This document shows positions 36,277-44,699 of a stretch of DNA of 52,230 nucleotides, piece by piece (within the stretch, counting starts at the first letter, position 1; the number at the start of each line of letters is the position of its first letter). A program made the translations under genes and the position numbers. The stretch comes from an uncultured Acidobacteriota bacterium (GTDB taxonomy: Bacteria; Acidobacteriota; Vicinamibacteria; Vicinamibacterales; UBA2999). A model generated the notes under the pieces. It was not told the DNA's origin. It did no database searches and saw only the letters and a program-made list of their open reading frames with translations. The stretch covers positions 1 through 52,230 of the forward strand of contig CADEDM010000009.1 of the NCBI GenBank assembly GCA_902826065.1. Direction: 5' to 3'.

Positions 36277-37104
36277 ATGTTCCGTCGTGTGCCAGGCTTC
36301 GTCGCGGCGGTCGCCCTGACCGCCGCGTGTCAGACCTCTGCCCCACCCGCGGCCCCACCCGCGGCGGCGACCGCCCCGCCGGTCTTCCCGGCCGGACGGC
36401 TGGTGGACCTCTCGCATACGTACGACCGGTCCACGGTGTTCTGGCCTACGGCCGACACCTTCCGCCTCGAGACCGTCGCCGACGGCGTGACGCCGGGCGG
36501 CTATTACTACGCCGCCAACAATTTCTTCTCGTCCGAACACGGCGGCACGCATCTCGATGCCCCGGTGCACTTCGCGCAAGGCGCACAGAGCGTCGAGCAG
36601 ATTCCGCTCGACCGGCTCGTCGGCGCGGCCTACGTCGTCGACGTCACCGACCGGGCCACGGCGAATGCCGACCATCAGGTGACCGTCGAAGACCTGGCGC
36701 GCACCGAGGCGGCGCAGGGCCCGATTCCGCGCGACGCGATCGTGCTGCTGCGCACCGGCTTCTCCACGCGCTGGCCCGACGCCGCTCGCTACCTGGGCAC
36801 GGCGCTGCGGGGTGAGCCCGGCGCCAGGGCGTTGCATTTCCCTGGCCTGCATCCCGACGCGGCCGCCTGGCTCGTGGCGAACCGCACCATCAAGGCCATC
36901 GGCATCGACACCGCCAGCATCGACTTCGGGCAGTCGACGGCCTTCGAGTCACATCGCACGCTCTATGCGAAGAACATCCCCGCGTTCGAGAACCTCACCG
37001 GCCTCGAGGCCCTGCCGCTCACCGGCGCCTGGATCGTCGCGCTGCCGATGAAGATCGGCGGCGGCAGCGGCGCGCCGCTGCGGGCGATGGCAATCGTGCC
37101 CTGA
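36277..37104 (+). CDS. Cyclase-family (kynurenine formamidase-like) lipoprotein
   Basis: 275 aa. ATG 36277 follows GGAAGGA. The N-terminus RRVPGFVAAVALTAAC ends in a lipobox (LTAAC), so the mature protein is membrane-anchored in the periplasm. The PF04199 fold is clear: LVDLSHTYDRSTVFWP, the metal-site HGGTHLDAPVHF (HxGTHxDxP), and KAIGIDTASIDFG, SHRTLYAKNIPAFENL. Members hydrolyse N-formyl-kynurenine or isatin, or act on polyketides. An envelope-exposed member suggests another amide or lactone substrate. Convergent with the dehydrogenase (13-bp gap). Confidence 0.87.
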   Translation: MFRRVPGFVAAVALTAACQTSAPPAAPPAAATAPPVFPAGRLVDLSHTYDRSTVFWPTADTFRLETVADGVTPGGYYYAANNFFSSEHGGTHLDAPVHFAQGAQSVEQIPLDRLVGAAYVVDVTDRATANADHQVTVEDLARTEAAQGPIPRDAIVLLRTGFSTRWPDAARYLGTALRGEPGARALHFPGLHPDAAAWLVANRTIKAIGIDTASIDFGQSTAFESHRTLYAKNIPAFENLTGLEALPLTGAWIVALPMKIGGGSGAPLRAMAIVP

Positions 37105-37117
37105 TCAGCGGCGTCGG

Positions 37118-38056
37118 TCAGTAGCCGCGCTCGAAATCGACGCGATACTGCAGCGACTGTCCGGCGTGGAAACGCCGGTAGTTGTCGACGAACACGCCGA
37201 CGATGTCGGCCGGGAAGCTCGGCGCCGACGTGTGGCTCGTGATGTAGGTGTTCGGCGTGGCCCAGAGCGGACTCGACTCGGGCAACGGCTCTTCGGGGAA
37301 CACGTCGAGCACCGCACCGGCGAGGCGCCCGGCGTGCAGCGCCTCCACGAGCGTTGCCTCGTCGAGCGTGCGGCCGCGTCCCACGTTGACCACGACCGCC
37401 CGCGGCGGCAGGGCCGCGAGCATCGCGGCATCGACGATCGCCGCGGTCTCGTCGGTGTTGGGCAGCACCGCCACCAGGTAGTCCAGCTCGCGCGCGAACG
37501 CGGCCTTGTCGTCACCGTGGAAGTAGCGGTCGACGTCGCGGCAGTCGCGGCTGCTGCGTGTGTAGCCGTGCACCCGCATCCCGAAGTGCTTGCCGGTGGC
37601 GGCGAGGTGCGCGCCGATCGAGCCGACGCCCACGAGGCCCAGCGTCTTGCCCTGCAGCGTGCCCGGCAGCGTGGCGTCCCACCGTCCGGCGCGCTGTGAC
37701 TCGAGTCGCGGCACGATCTTCCGCTCGAGCATCAGCAGATAGCCGAACACGTACTCGGACATCAACGGCCCGAAGACTCCGCGGATGTTCGTGAGCACGT
37801 AGTCGCGTCTGAGCGCCGGGTCGAGCATCGGCTCCACGCCGGCCCATGTGAGCTGGGTCCAGACGAGGCGCGGCAGGTGCGGCAGCGCCTCCTTCACGCG
37901 GGTCGGATCACCGAGCAGGATGTCGCTGTGCGCGCCACGGGCCAGGCCGTCGGCGACATCCGACGCGGCGACGATGGCGAGATCGGGCAGCGCGCCGGCC
38001 TCGACACGGGCGCGGTAGTCGTCGGGGTGTTTGGTCAGGATCAGCAGGTGATGCAT
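37118..38056 (-). CDS. D-2-hydroxyacid dehydrogenase (GhrA-like)
   Basis: 312 aa NAD(P)-dependent enzyme reducing 2-oxoacids such as glyoxylate or hydroxypyruvate. The Rossmann motif is TLGLVGVGSIGAHLA (GxGxxG). Catalytic set: Arg in VNVGRGRTLDE, Glu in DVFPEEPLP and His in ITSHTSAP. A VWTQLTWAGVEPM region and NIRGVFGPLMSEYVFGYLL (dimer/active-site loop) are also standard. GhrA-like subgroup is suggested by SHTSAPS rather than PHIA. No Shine-Dalgarno precedes ATG 38056; a TAAAGT hexamer 12 bases upstream suggests a ~6-nt leader. Confidence 0.9.
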   Translation of the reverse strand: MHHLLILTKHPDDYRARVEAGALPDLAIVAASDVADGLARGAHSDILLGDPTRVKEALPHLPRLVWTQLTWAGVEPMLDPALRRDYVLTNIRGVFGPLMSEYVFGYLLMLERKIVPRLESQRAGRWDATLPGTLQGKTLGLVGVGSIGAHLAATGKHFGMRVHGYTRSSRDCRDVDRYFHGDDKAAFARELDYLVAVLPNTDETAAIVDAAMLAALPPRAVVVNVGRGRTLDEATLVEALHAGRLAGAVLDVFPEEPLPESSPLWATPNTYITSHTSAPSFPADIVGVFVDNYRRFHAGQSLQYRVDFERGY

Positions 38057-38068
38057 GGCGGGCGGTCC

Positions 38069-38074
38069 ACTTTA
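38069..38074 (-). promoter_or_regulatory. Putative -10 (TAAAGT on minus) of the hydroxyacid dehydrogenase gene
   Basis: TAAAGT is followed by 12 bases and ATG 38056; predicted leader about 6 nt. Confidence 0.4.
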
Positions 38075-38146
38075 CTCCGCCGTCGCACCGGATCGCCGTC
38101 GGCGCAGCGCGATGGGGACTGCTAGGATGTGGGCTCCGGAGGCTCG

Positions 38147-39859
38147 ATGCGCACTCGCCCGCTCGCTGTCCCTGTCGTCCTGGCGCTTACCGTTGCCGCT
38201 GCCCTCTCGTTCACCGCTCTCGCCCGCCAGGCCCCGAAGGTCGACGACGCACGCCTGCGCGCGCCGGAGCCGGGCGAGTGGCTCGGGTACGGCCGCGACT
38301 ACGCGGAGACGCATCACAGTCCGCTGACGCAGATCGATCAGTCCACGGTGAGCCGTCTGGCGCCGGCGTGGTCGGTGGAAGTCGGATCGGCCGGCAAGAT
38401 CGAGACGACGCCCATCGTCGCCAACGGCGTGCTCTACGGCACCTCGACCTACAGCGTCGTCTACGCCATCGACGCCCGTACCGGCGCGCTCAAGTGGCGC
38501 TGGGATCCGGCGCTCGTGAAGGGCGGCTACGCCGACGGCGCGGCGCGTTTCTGCTGCGGCCCGGTGAACCGCGGCGTCGCGATCTACGACGGCAAGGTCT
38601 ACGTCGGCCTGCTCGACGGACGCCTGGTCGCGCTCAACGCCGACACCGGGCATGTGGTGTGGGCGGTGCAGACGACGCCCGTGGGCAAGGACTACTCGAT
38701 CACCGGCGCGCCGCGCATCGTGAAGGGCAAGGTCGTCATCGGCAACGGCGGCGGCGAGTACGGCGTGCGCGGGTATCTCACCGCCTACGACGCCCAGACC
38801 GGCAAGCAGGCGTGGCGCTGGTGGGTGGTACCGGGTGATCCGGCCAATGGACTCGAGGACCGGTCGATGGAGGTCGCCCTCAAGACCTGGAAGGGCGAGT
38901 GGTGGAAGTACGGCGGCGGCGGCACGCCGTGGGACGGCATCGCCTACGACCCGGACGCCAACCTCGTCTACGTCGGCACGGGCAACGGCTCACCGTGGGC
39001 GCGGACGCACCGCAGCGCCGGTACCGGCGACAACCTGTACCTGTCGTCGATCGTCGCGCTCAACGCCGACACCGGCCGTCACGTCTGGCACTACCAGACG
39101 ACGCCCGGCGACGACTGGGACTACAACGCCGCGCAGCCGATGATCCTCGCCGACCTCACCATCGGCGGCAAGCCGCGCAAGGTGCTGATGCAGGCGCCGA
39201 AGAACGGCTTCTTCTACGTGCTCGATCGCCTCAGCGGGGAATTGCTCTCGGCGCAGCCGTACGTGGCGGTGACGTGGGCGACGCACATCGACATGAAGAC
39301 GGGACGTCCCGTCGAGACGCCCGAGGCCCGTTATGGCAGCAAGGGCGCGCGACTGTCGCCGTCGGCGGTGGGCGCGCATCACTGGCCGCCGATGGCGTTC
39401 AACCCGAAGGAGAGCCTGGTCTACTTCCCCGGCCAGGAGACCAGCATGTTCTATCAGGACGTGCCGGCCTTCTCGTTCCAGGAGGGTCAGTGGAACACCG
39501 GCACCGCCCGCGGCGCCGCGGGCGCGGCCGTGGCGGCGGCGCCGACACCGCCGGCGATTCCGGGCGCCCGCGCCTTCTTCGTGGCGTGGGATCCCGTGGC
39601 GAACAAGGAGCGCTGGCGCATCGACTTCCGCCCCAGCGGCGGGGCGCTGTCGACGGCGGGCCAGCTGATCTTCGTTGGCGACAACGGCGGCGAGTTCTAC
39701 GCCCTGGATCCGGCCACCGGCAAGACGCTGTGGCAGCACAAGCTGGCGATGGGCATCGCCACGCCGGTGACCTACGAGCTCGACGGCAAGCAGTACGTGG
39801 CCGTGATGTCGGGCATCAGCGCCGGCAGGGTCCACGCGTTCACACTCGACGGCAAGTAG
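38147..39859 (+). CDS. Periplasmic quinoprotein (PQQ) alcohol-dehydrogenase-type enzyme
   Basis: 570 aa. ATG 38147 has GGAGG (38138-38142). Signal peptide LAVPVVLALTVAAALSFTAL. Eight-bladed PQQ propeller with tryptophan-docking repeats (YVGLLDGRLVALNADTG, YALDPATGKTLW). Hallmark vicinal disulfide C136-C137 (RFCCGPV), Glu in GNGGGEYGVRG (E204 region), N280 in YVGTGN (metal ligand) and catalytic Asp in GDDWDYN (D325). Residue 327, which is Asp in lanthanide enzymes and Ala/Ser in calcium enzymes, is Asn. The C-terminal cytochrome c domain of type II alcohol dehydrogenases is absent, so electrons must go to a separate carrier. Substrate unknown. Confidence 0.88.
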   Translation: MRTRPLAVPVVLALTVAAALSFTALARQAPKVDDARLRAPEPGEWLGYGRDYAETHHSPLTQIDQSTVSRLAPAWSVEVGSAGKIETTPIVANGVLYGTSTYSVVYAIDARTGALKWRWDPALVKGGYADGAARFCCGPVNRGVAIYDGKVYVGLLDGRLVALNADTGHVVWAVQTTPVGKDYSITGAPRIVKGKVVIGNGGGEYGVRGYLTAYDAQTGKQAWRWWVVPGDPANGLEDRSMEVALKTWKGEWWKYGGGGTPWDGIAYDPDANLVYVGTGNGSPWARTHRSAGTGDNLYLSSIVALNADTGRHVWHYQTTPGDDWDYNAAQPMILADLTIGGKPRKVLMQAPKNGFFYVLDRLSGELLSAQPYVAVTWATHIDMKTGRPVETPEARYGSKGARLSPSAVGAHHWPPMAFNPKESLVYFPGQETSMFYQDVPAFSFQEGQWNTGTARGAAGAAVAAAPTPPAIPGARAFFVAWDPVANKERWRIDFRPSGGALSTAGQLIFVGDNGGEFYALDPATGKTLWQHKLAMGIATPVTYELDGKQYVAVMSGISAGRVHAFTLDGK

Positions 39860-39892
39860 CCGCACGCGCGCCATGCGCCCTCTGAAGGCGGC

Positions 39893-41815
39893 TCAGGCGA
39901 TCCGCGCCCAGACGAGCGTGCCGGTCGTGCGGCCCGTGGCGTTGCGAATCGACAGCTTGAGCGTGTTGCCGCTGTCGACGAACTCGAAATAGCGGATGAG
40001 ATCGGTGCCGGGCCAGTTCGGATTGGTCGACCCCTCGACGAAGTGGGTCACCTTTCCGGAGGCATCGTCCACGGTGTAGCCGCCGTAGTACGACAGGAAG
40101 CTGCCGTAGGCCGCCGCGCGCTCGGGCTCGGTGGCCGGCGCCGACAGCGCCGGCCGGCCGGTGAACGAGAGCTGGGCCGCCATCTGGCCGGCAGCGTCGT
40201 ACATGATGCGGCCTGAGGTGTAGCGGCTGGGCGTGGGGACGCCCTTCTCGTCGATGTTGACGAACGACACGAGACGCCAGTTGCCCGCGAACCGGCGGTC
40301 GCCCTGGCCCGGCCGCATCGACGCGGCCTGCACGGCGCGCGGCGCGGCGGGCGATCCGGTGCGCGAGGCGTCGACGGCCGCGACGAGTGCCGCCAGCGAC
40401 TGGTTGAGCGTCTTCGTCCCCGCCGGTGCGCCGCGCTGGTGTCCCATGCGCACGACGACGAGGTCGTGCGACGGCACGATGAACACGTGCTGCCCGCCGG
40501 CGCCGGACATGAAGTAGGCGTCTCGCGGCAGGTTCCACTGGCCCTCGCCGTTGACCCAGAACTGCCCGCCGTATTCCTTGCGCTTCCAGGCCGGCGCAGG
40601 TGTCGAGACGAACCTCGCGAAGCCCTCGGGCAGCATGCGCTGGCCCTGCCACACGCCGTCCTGCACGTAGAGCATCCCGAGGCGGGCCCAGTTGCGGGCC
40701 GTGCCGTAGTCATAGCCGCTCAGCAGGAAGTTGCCCCACGGATCCGGCTCGAGCACCTGCCGCCGGATGCCGAGCTTGTCGAACAGCGCGCGCTGCGGAT
40801 GCGTGAGGTAGTCCTCGCCCCGAGCCTCGACGAACTGTCGCACCAGGAACCCCAGCGTCATCGGGTCGGAGTTGCGATAGCGGCCGACGACGCCCGGCGC
40901 GAACTCCACCGGCGACGAGGTCGCGTAGGCGAAGGCGTTGACCGCGCCGGCGTAGATGAAGAAGTGGTCGTGGTATTGCGTGGTTGGATCGAGGTGGCGG
41001 TCGTCCTGGCCGGTGAAGCTCAGGCCGCTCGACATCTGCATCACGTCACGCACGCGGATGGCGCCGCGTGCATCGCCGGGCCGCCGCCACGCCGGTACCG
41101 GCGCGGGGTCGTCCAGCTTGAAGGAGCCGCGCTGGATCTCGAGGCCGATGAGCGTCGCGGTGAGGCTCTTCCCCATCGACCAGCTCTCGAGTTGCGTGTC
41201 CTTCGTGATGCCGGCCATGTAACGCTCGCCGACGATCTGCCCCTTGTGCACCACGACCATCGCCGCGGTAAGACCCGCGGGATCCGCGAAGGCGAGATCG
41301 ACCGCCGCCTGCATCCGGGCGCGATCGAGGCCTGCCGGCCACGGCGCGGCCGGCGGCGCGTCGCCCATCGGCCAGGGCTGAGTGGCGGCGTCGGGCAGCG
41401 TCGTGCGCACCGGCGTGGGCGTGAACGACACGCCGTCCTTCCCCTCGGGATGGATGACGCAGCCTTGATCGCCGTAGAAGGCGGCGGTCCGCGTGGCGCC
41501 CTTCACGCTGGCGTCGACGCGCTTCTTCTCGCGGTCGATGTGGACGGTGACGGCCTCGGTGCGGTCCGGCGCCGGCATCAGGAACCCGGCGCTGTTCTGG
41601 CGCGCCTCGTCCACCTCACGTCCGCTCACGAAGATCGCCGAGCACAGGATCTTCGCGTAACTCGCGGCGCCGAGGCTGGTCGGCGACTGATAGGGGATGT
41701 CGGGGTGATGGGGCCGCGTCGGCGAAGCCGGCTGCGCGCCGGCGGCGGCGACGGCCAGGACGACGGTGAGCAACGCCGGGAAATACGGGCGATCACTGCG
41801 AAGGGCGGGCGTCAT
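39893..41815 (-). CDS. Exported serine hydrolase with C-terminal lipocalin-like domain
   Basis: 640 aa with a signal peptide (FPALLTVVLAVAAAGAQ). The beta-lactamase-type domain (about 60-500) has SxxK as SMGK (SWSMGKSLTA), Y-x-N as YRNSDP and a GAGGQHVFI strand; the layout resembles 6-aminohexanoate-dimer hydrolase (NylB)-like esterases. The last ~130 residues form a lipocalin-like domain: RRFAGNWRLVSFVNID, SGRIMYDAAGQMAAQLSFTG, then TLKLSIRNATG. ATG 41815 overlaps the divergent start region of the next gene by base; a TAGCAT hexamer sits 8 bases upstream, so the transcript would be nearly leaderless. A fusion of the two domains is unusual but seen elsewhere. Confidence 0.85.
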   Translation of the reverse strand: MTPALRSDRPYFPALLTVVLAVAAAGAQPASPTRPHHPDIPYQSPTSLGAASYAKILCSAIFVSGREVDEARQNSAGFLMPAPDRTEAVTVHIDREKKRVDASVKGATRTAAFYGDQGCVIHPEGKDGVSFTPTPVRTTLPDAATQPWPMGDAPPAAPWPAGLDRARMQAAVDLAFADPAGLTAAMVVVHKGQIVGERYMAGITKDTQLESWSMGKSLTATLIGLEIQRGSFKLDDPAPVPAWRRPGDARGAIRVRDVMQMSSGLSFTGQDDRHLDPTTQYHDHFFIYAGAVNAFAYATSSPVEFAPGVVGRYRNSDPMTLGFLVRQFVEARGEDYLTHPQRALFDKLGIRRQVLEPDPWGNFLLSGYDYGTARNWARLGMLYVQDGVWQGQRMLPEGFARFVSTPAPAWKRKEYGGQFWVNGEGQWNLPRDAYFMSGAGGQHVFIVPSHDLVVVRMGHQRGAPAGTKTLNQSLAALVAAVDASRTGSPAAPRAVQAASMRPGQGDRRFAGNWRLVSFVNIDEKGVPTPSRYTSGRIMYDAAGQMAAQLSFTGRPALSAPATEPERAAAYGSFLSYYGGYTVDDASGKVTHFVEGSTNPNWPGTDLIRYFEFVDSGNTLKLSIRNATGRTTGTLVWARIA

Positions 41816-41823
41816 GCGCCGGA

Positions 41824-41829
41824 ATGCTA
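41824..41829 (-). promoter_or_regulatory. Putative -10 (TAGCAT on minus) of the serine hydrolase gene
   Basis: TAGCAT, eight bases, then ATG 41815; predicted leader 2 nt. Confidence 0.4.
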
Positions 41830-41897
41830 CACCCCGTGTCCGTCTGGACAAAGAGCGGGACCTGTCGCATCCTTCGGGGTCCCCACGGCTCAGCCAC

Positions 41898-43781
41898 GTG
41901 CGCGCTCACGCCTTCGTACTCGCCGCCGCCGTCACCGGACTGACCGCCACTGTCGCGACGTGGCGGCCGGTTGCGCCTTTGCTGCAGGCGCAGCAGCGGC
42001 CGCTCGACCTTCCGCCGGCGATCGAACCCGAGCCCGGGCTGGTGTGTGCGGCGCCGGATCCCGACGGCCGCAGTCGCAAGGCCGCGCTCGCCGATGGCGC
42101 AGCGTTGTCGTTCCGGCAGGAACCGGCCTGGCTGCTGGCGCGGCCGGATCATGGCCTCCGCCTGCGCCGCTTCCTGGTCGTCGGGGACGTCGAGCGCGTG
42201 CGCTTCGATCGCTGGGATCCGGAGGCGAACGCATACGTCGAGGAGACCTGGACGCGCGAGACCACCGACACGGTCGGCGGGCGGCTGGTGAGCGTCTTCG
42301 AACCGTCGTGGCCGGCCTCGATCATCCAGACCCGGCTGGGCCGCGTCCGCGTCGGCCTCGACGACCCCGACCTGTTCATCGGCTACTACCGCGGGCCGGC
42401 CGACCACGTCACCGTGTCGCATCCGGTCAACGCGCGGGTCGGCTTCGACGCCATCGGCCCCACCGAGGTCGTCCGCATCGACGACGGCGTGCAGTACGCC
42501 AGTCACGTGGTCAACCTGGTCATCCCGGACTTCGGGGACCGACGGCTGATCGACGACTACGACCTGAGCACCGTCACGCGGCGCTTCTACGAGTTCTTCG
42601 AAGACGGCTATGACGTCGTGGCCGTCGTGCCGGCCGATGCCCACGTCGACGAGTTCGCCGCGTACCACCTGCGCGTCCGCAACGACATCCGCGGGCTCAA
42701 CCTGCCCCAGTTCGACCGTGCCGCCGACTATGGCAGCAGCGGACGCCTGCGCGGGGTCGAGGCGTTCCACAACACGGCATTCATGCAGCCGTCGACGTCG
42801 TCGCACGAGCTGTCGCACATCTGGGGGCACGCGTTCGACTGGACGCGCATCGCCGGCATCGCTCGGGCCGGGCACCAGCCCACGGGACATGGGCCGCTCA
42901 TCACCGGCGGCGAGTCGCTGGTGGGCGGCGTCCTGACCGCGACACGGCGCGTCGCGATCACCGACGGCGGCGACGCGGTGATCGAGCGGGCAGGCCCGCC
43001 GGTCCGCCCGCACCCGCTCGACCAGTACGCGATGGGGCTCATGGCCCCGGCCGATGTGCCGGGCCTGGTGTTGTTCGACGACCAGGGCCAGTTTTCCGCG
43101 ACCGGCAAGAGCGAGCCTGCGCCCGGCACCGCGGTGACCGGCGGCCGGCGCGAGATCTCGGTCAACGCCGTGATGGCGGCGCACGGCGCCAGGTCGGGGC
43201 CGGTGTTGAGCGAAGTTCGCCGCGCCACGATCGTGGTCTCGCGCGACAGCCTGCTGCCGTCCGATCAGATGGCGATGTGGAACTTCTTCGCGTCACGGCA
43301 CGAGGACGCGAGCGGCAGCGGGGTCATCTCCTACACCGGCCAGGGCTCGTTCGACGCGTCCACCGACCGCCGCATCGATCTCGCCACCGACATCCGTCCG
43401 CGCGACGCCGCGCCGCTGGCCCGCACGCAGAATCCCGAGCCGGCGGCGTTCGGCGCCCGCGACTGCGGCGGCATCACCTTCACCACCGCGCCGCCGACCC
43501 GCGTGCGTACCGGCCAGCGCTTCACGATCGCCGGGCGGATCACCGCCACCGACCGCAGCGACTTCACGCAGGTGATGTTCCGCTTCTGGCCGTCCGACGG
43601 CGACGCTTCGAGGGTCGAGCGTGCCTCGGCCGAAGCCAGCCGGAGCGGCGAGTTCCGGGTCGACGTCGAGCTCCGCAGCGGCCGCGAAGGCCAGTACGCG
43701 CTCGACGGCTTCCTGTTCTGGCAGGACGCGCCGGCGCAGTGGCCGCGCTGCTCGCTGTCGGTCGTCAACGTCGCGCCTTGA
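41898..43781 (+). CDS. Secreted candidate zinc metallopeptidase, unrecognised family
   Basis: 627 aa from GTG 41898, which starts a signal peptide (HAFVLAAAVTGLTATVA). An in-frame ATG at 41814 would add a 28-residue basic extension, so start confidence is low. Mid-protein there is HELSHIWGHAFDW (H303, E304, H307), an HExxH zinc motif followed by G310 and H311, close to but not exactly a metzincin HExxHxxGxxH. Upstream DEFAAYHLRVRNDIRGLNLP fits the edge strand of such a fold. Downstream DQYAMGLMAPADV resembles a Met-turn (AMGLM). The C-terminal ~90 residues (RFTIAGRITATDRSDFTQVMF) are a beta sandwich. Probably cleaves extracellular protein; no homologue named. Confidence 0.65.
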   Translation: MRAHAFVLAAAVTGLTATVATWRPVAPLLQAQQRPLDLPPAIEPEPGLVCAAPDPDGRSRKAALADGAALSFRQEPAWLLARPDHGLRLRRFLVVGDVERVRFDRWDPEANAYVEETWTRETTDTVGGRLVSVFEPSWPASIIQTRLGRVRVGLDDPDLFIGYYRGPADHVTVSHPVNARVGFDAIGPTEVVRIDDGVQYASHVVNLVIPDFGDRRLIDDYDLSTVTRRFYEFFEDGYDVVAVVPADAHVDEFAAYHLRVRNDIRGLNLPQFDRAADYGSSGRLRGVEAFHNTAFMQPSTSSHELSHIWGHAFDWTRIAGIARAGHQPTGHGPLITGGESLVGGVLTATRRVAITDGGDAVIERAGPPVRPHPLDQYAMGLMAPADVPGLVLFDDQGQFSATGKSEPAPGTAVTGGRREISVNAVMAAHGARSGPVLSEVRRATIVVSRDSLLPSDQMAMWNFFASRHEDASGSGVISYTGQGSFDASTDRRIDLATDIRPRDAAPLARTQNPEPAAFGARDCGGITFTTAPPTRVRTGQRFTIAGRITATDRSDFTQVMFRFWPSDGDASRVERASAEASRSGEFRVDVELRSGREGQYALDGFLFWQDAPAQWPRCSLSVVNVAP

Positions 43782-43827
43782 ACGCGAGCGACGCCGCAGG
43801 CGTCGCCTGTGCGATCATGCGTCGCAC

Positions 43828-44640
43828 GTGTCCGCGCCGCTGCTCGAACTCCGCGACGCGACGGTGATCAAGGACGGCCGGCCGGTCCTCGATCGACTGT
43901 CGCTCTCCATCCACGAAGGCGAGCACACCGCCATTCTCGGGCCCAACGGCGCCGGCAAGTCGGTGTTCGTGGGCCTGCTCACCCACCACGAGCGGGCGGT
44001 GCCACACGACGACGGCACGCCGGCCGTACGGGTGCTGGGCGAGACGCGGTGGGACGTGTCCAGCCTGCGCCGGCAGCTGGGCATCGTGTCGCATGCGCTG
44101 CACCAGCGCTTCGTCGGCGGCAACAGCGAAGGCTACATGACGGCGCGGACGGCCGTGGTCTCGGCCTTCCTCGCCTCGTACGGCATCCTGCGCTACGGCG
44201 CCGTCACCGCTGACATGCACACCCGCACCGACGCGGCGCTGGCGCGTGTCGGCGCCTTGCATCTCGCCGATCGCCAGCTGCACGAGATGTCGGGCGGTGA
44301 GGCGCGACGGGTGATGCTGGCCCGCGTCATCGTCACCGAGCCGCGCGTGCTGGTGCTCGACGAGCCGACGTCGGGGCTCGACCTGGCCGCCCGCCACGAG
44401 TTCATGGAGCTGGTGCGAGGCGTGGCGCGCTCCGGCACGACGCTGCTGCTCGTGACCCACCACACCGAGGAGATCGTGCCGGAGATCGGCCGCGTGCTGC
44501 TGCTGAAGGACGGCCGCGTGCTGCAGGACGGTGCGACGCGCGAGGTACTGACGCCGGGTCCGCTGGGCGCGCTGTTCGATGTGCCGGTGGCCGTGGACCG
44601 CGTCGGCGACTACCTGTACGCACGACCGGCGGCAGGATGA
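43828..44640 (+). CDS. ABC transporter ATP-binding protein
   Basis: 270 aa. Walker A GPNGAGKS, signature as EMSGGEARR (canonical LSGGQ), Walker B VLVLDEPTSGLD, and H-loop LVTHHTEE. The Q-loop is probably in LGIVSHALHQRF. No membrane component is adjacent, so it may serve the orphan permeases elsewhere or be a ModF/YlmA-type energy subunit. GTG 43828 is the only in-frame start near the domain; an out-of-frame ATG at 43817 is not used. The 46 bp before it (43782-43827) show nothing else. Confidence 0.9.
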   Translation: MSAPLLELRDATVIKDGRPVLDRLSLSIHEGEHTAILGPNGAGKSVFVGLLTHHERAVPHDDGTPAVRVLGETRWDVSSLRRQLGIVSHALHQRFVGGNSEGYMTARTAVVSAFLASYGILRYGAVTADMHTRTDAALARVGALHLADRQLHEMSGGEARRVMLARVIVTEPRVLVLDEPTSGLDLAARHEFMELVRGVARSGTTLLLVTHHTEEIVPEIGRVLLLKDGRVLQDGATREVLTPGPLGALFDVPVAVDRVGDYLYARPAAG

Positions 44641-44660
44641 CTGCCGCCGGCGTTGTGTAG

Positions 44661-44681
44661 CTGGTCCCTGGTCCCCGGTCC
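44661..44681. repeat. Tandem 7-mer repeat CTGGTCC x3 in a convergent gap
   Basis: CTGGTCC (44661-44667), CTGGTCC (44668-44674) and CCGGTCC (44675-44681) lie head to tail in the 59-bp gap between the ATPase gene and the next minus-strand gene. Function unknown; may be a small repeat family of this genome. Confidence 0.6.
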
Positions 44682-44699
44682 CTTCGGGTGCGTGAGTGG

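Noticed and set aside
41850..41885. GGGACC...GGTCCC hairpin near the metallopeptidase start as another REP copy
   Set aside because: Only six bases pair and the arms do not match the 32009-32049 element; likely chance in GC-rich DNA.
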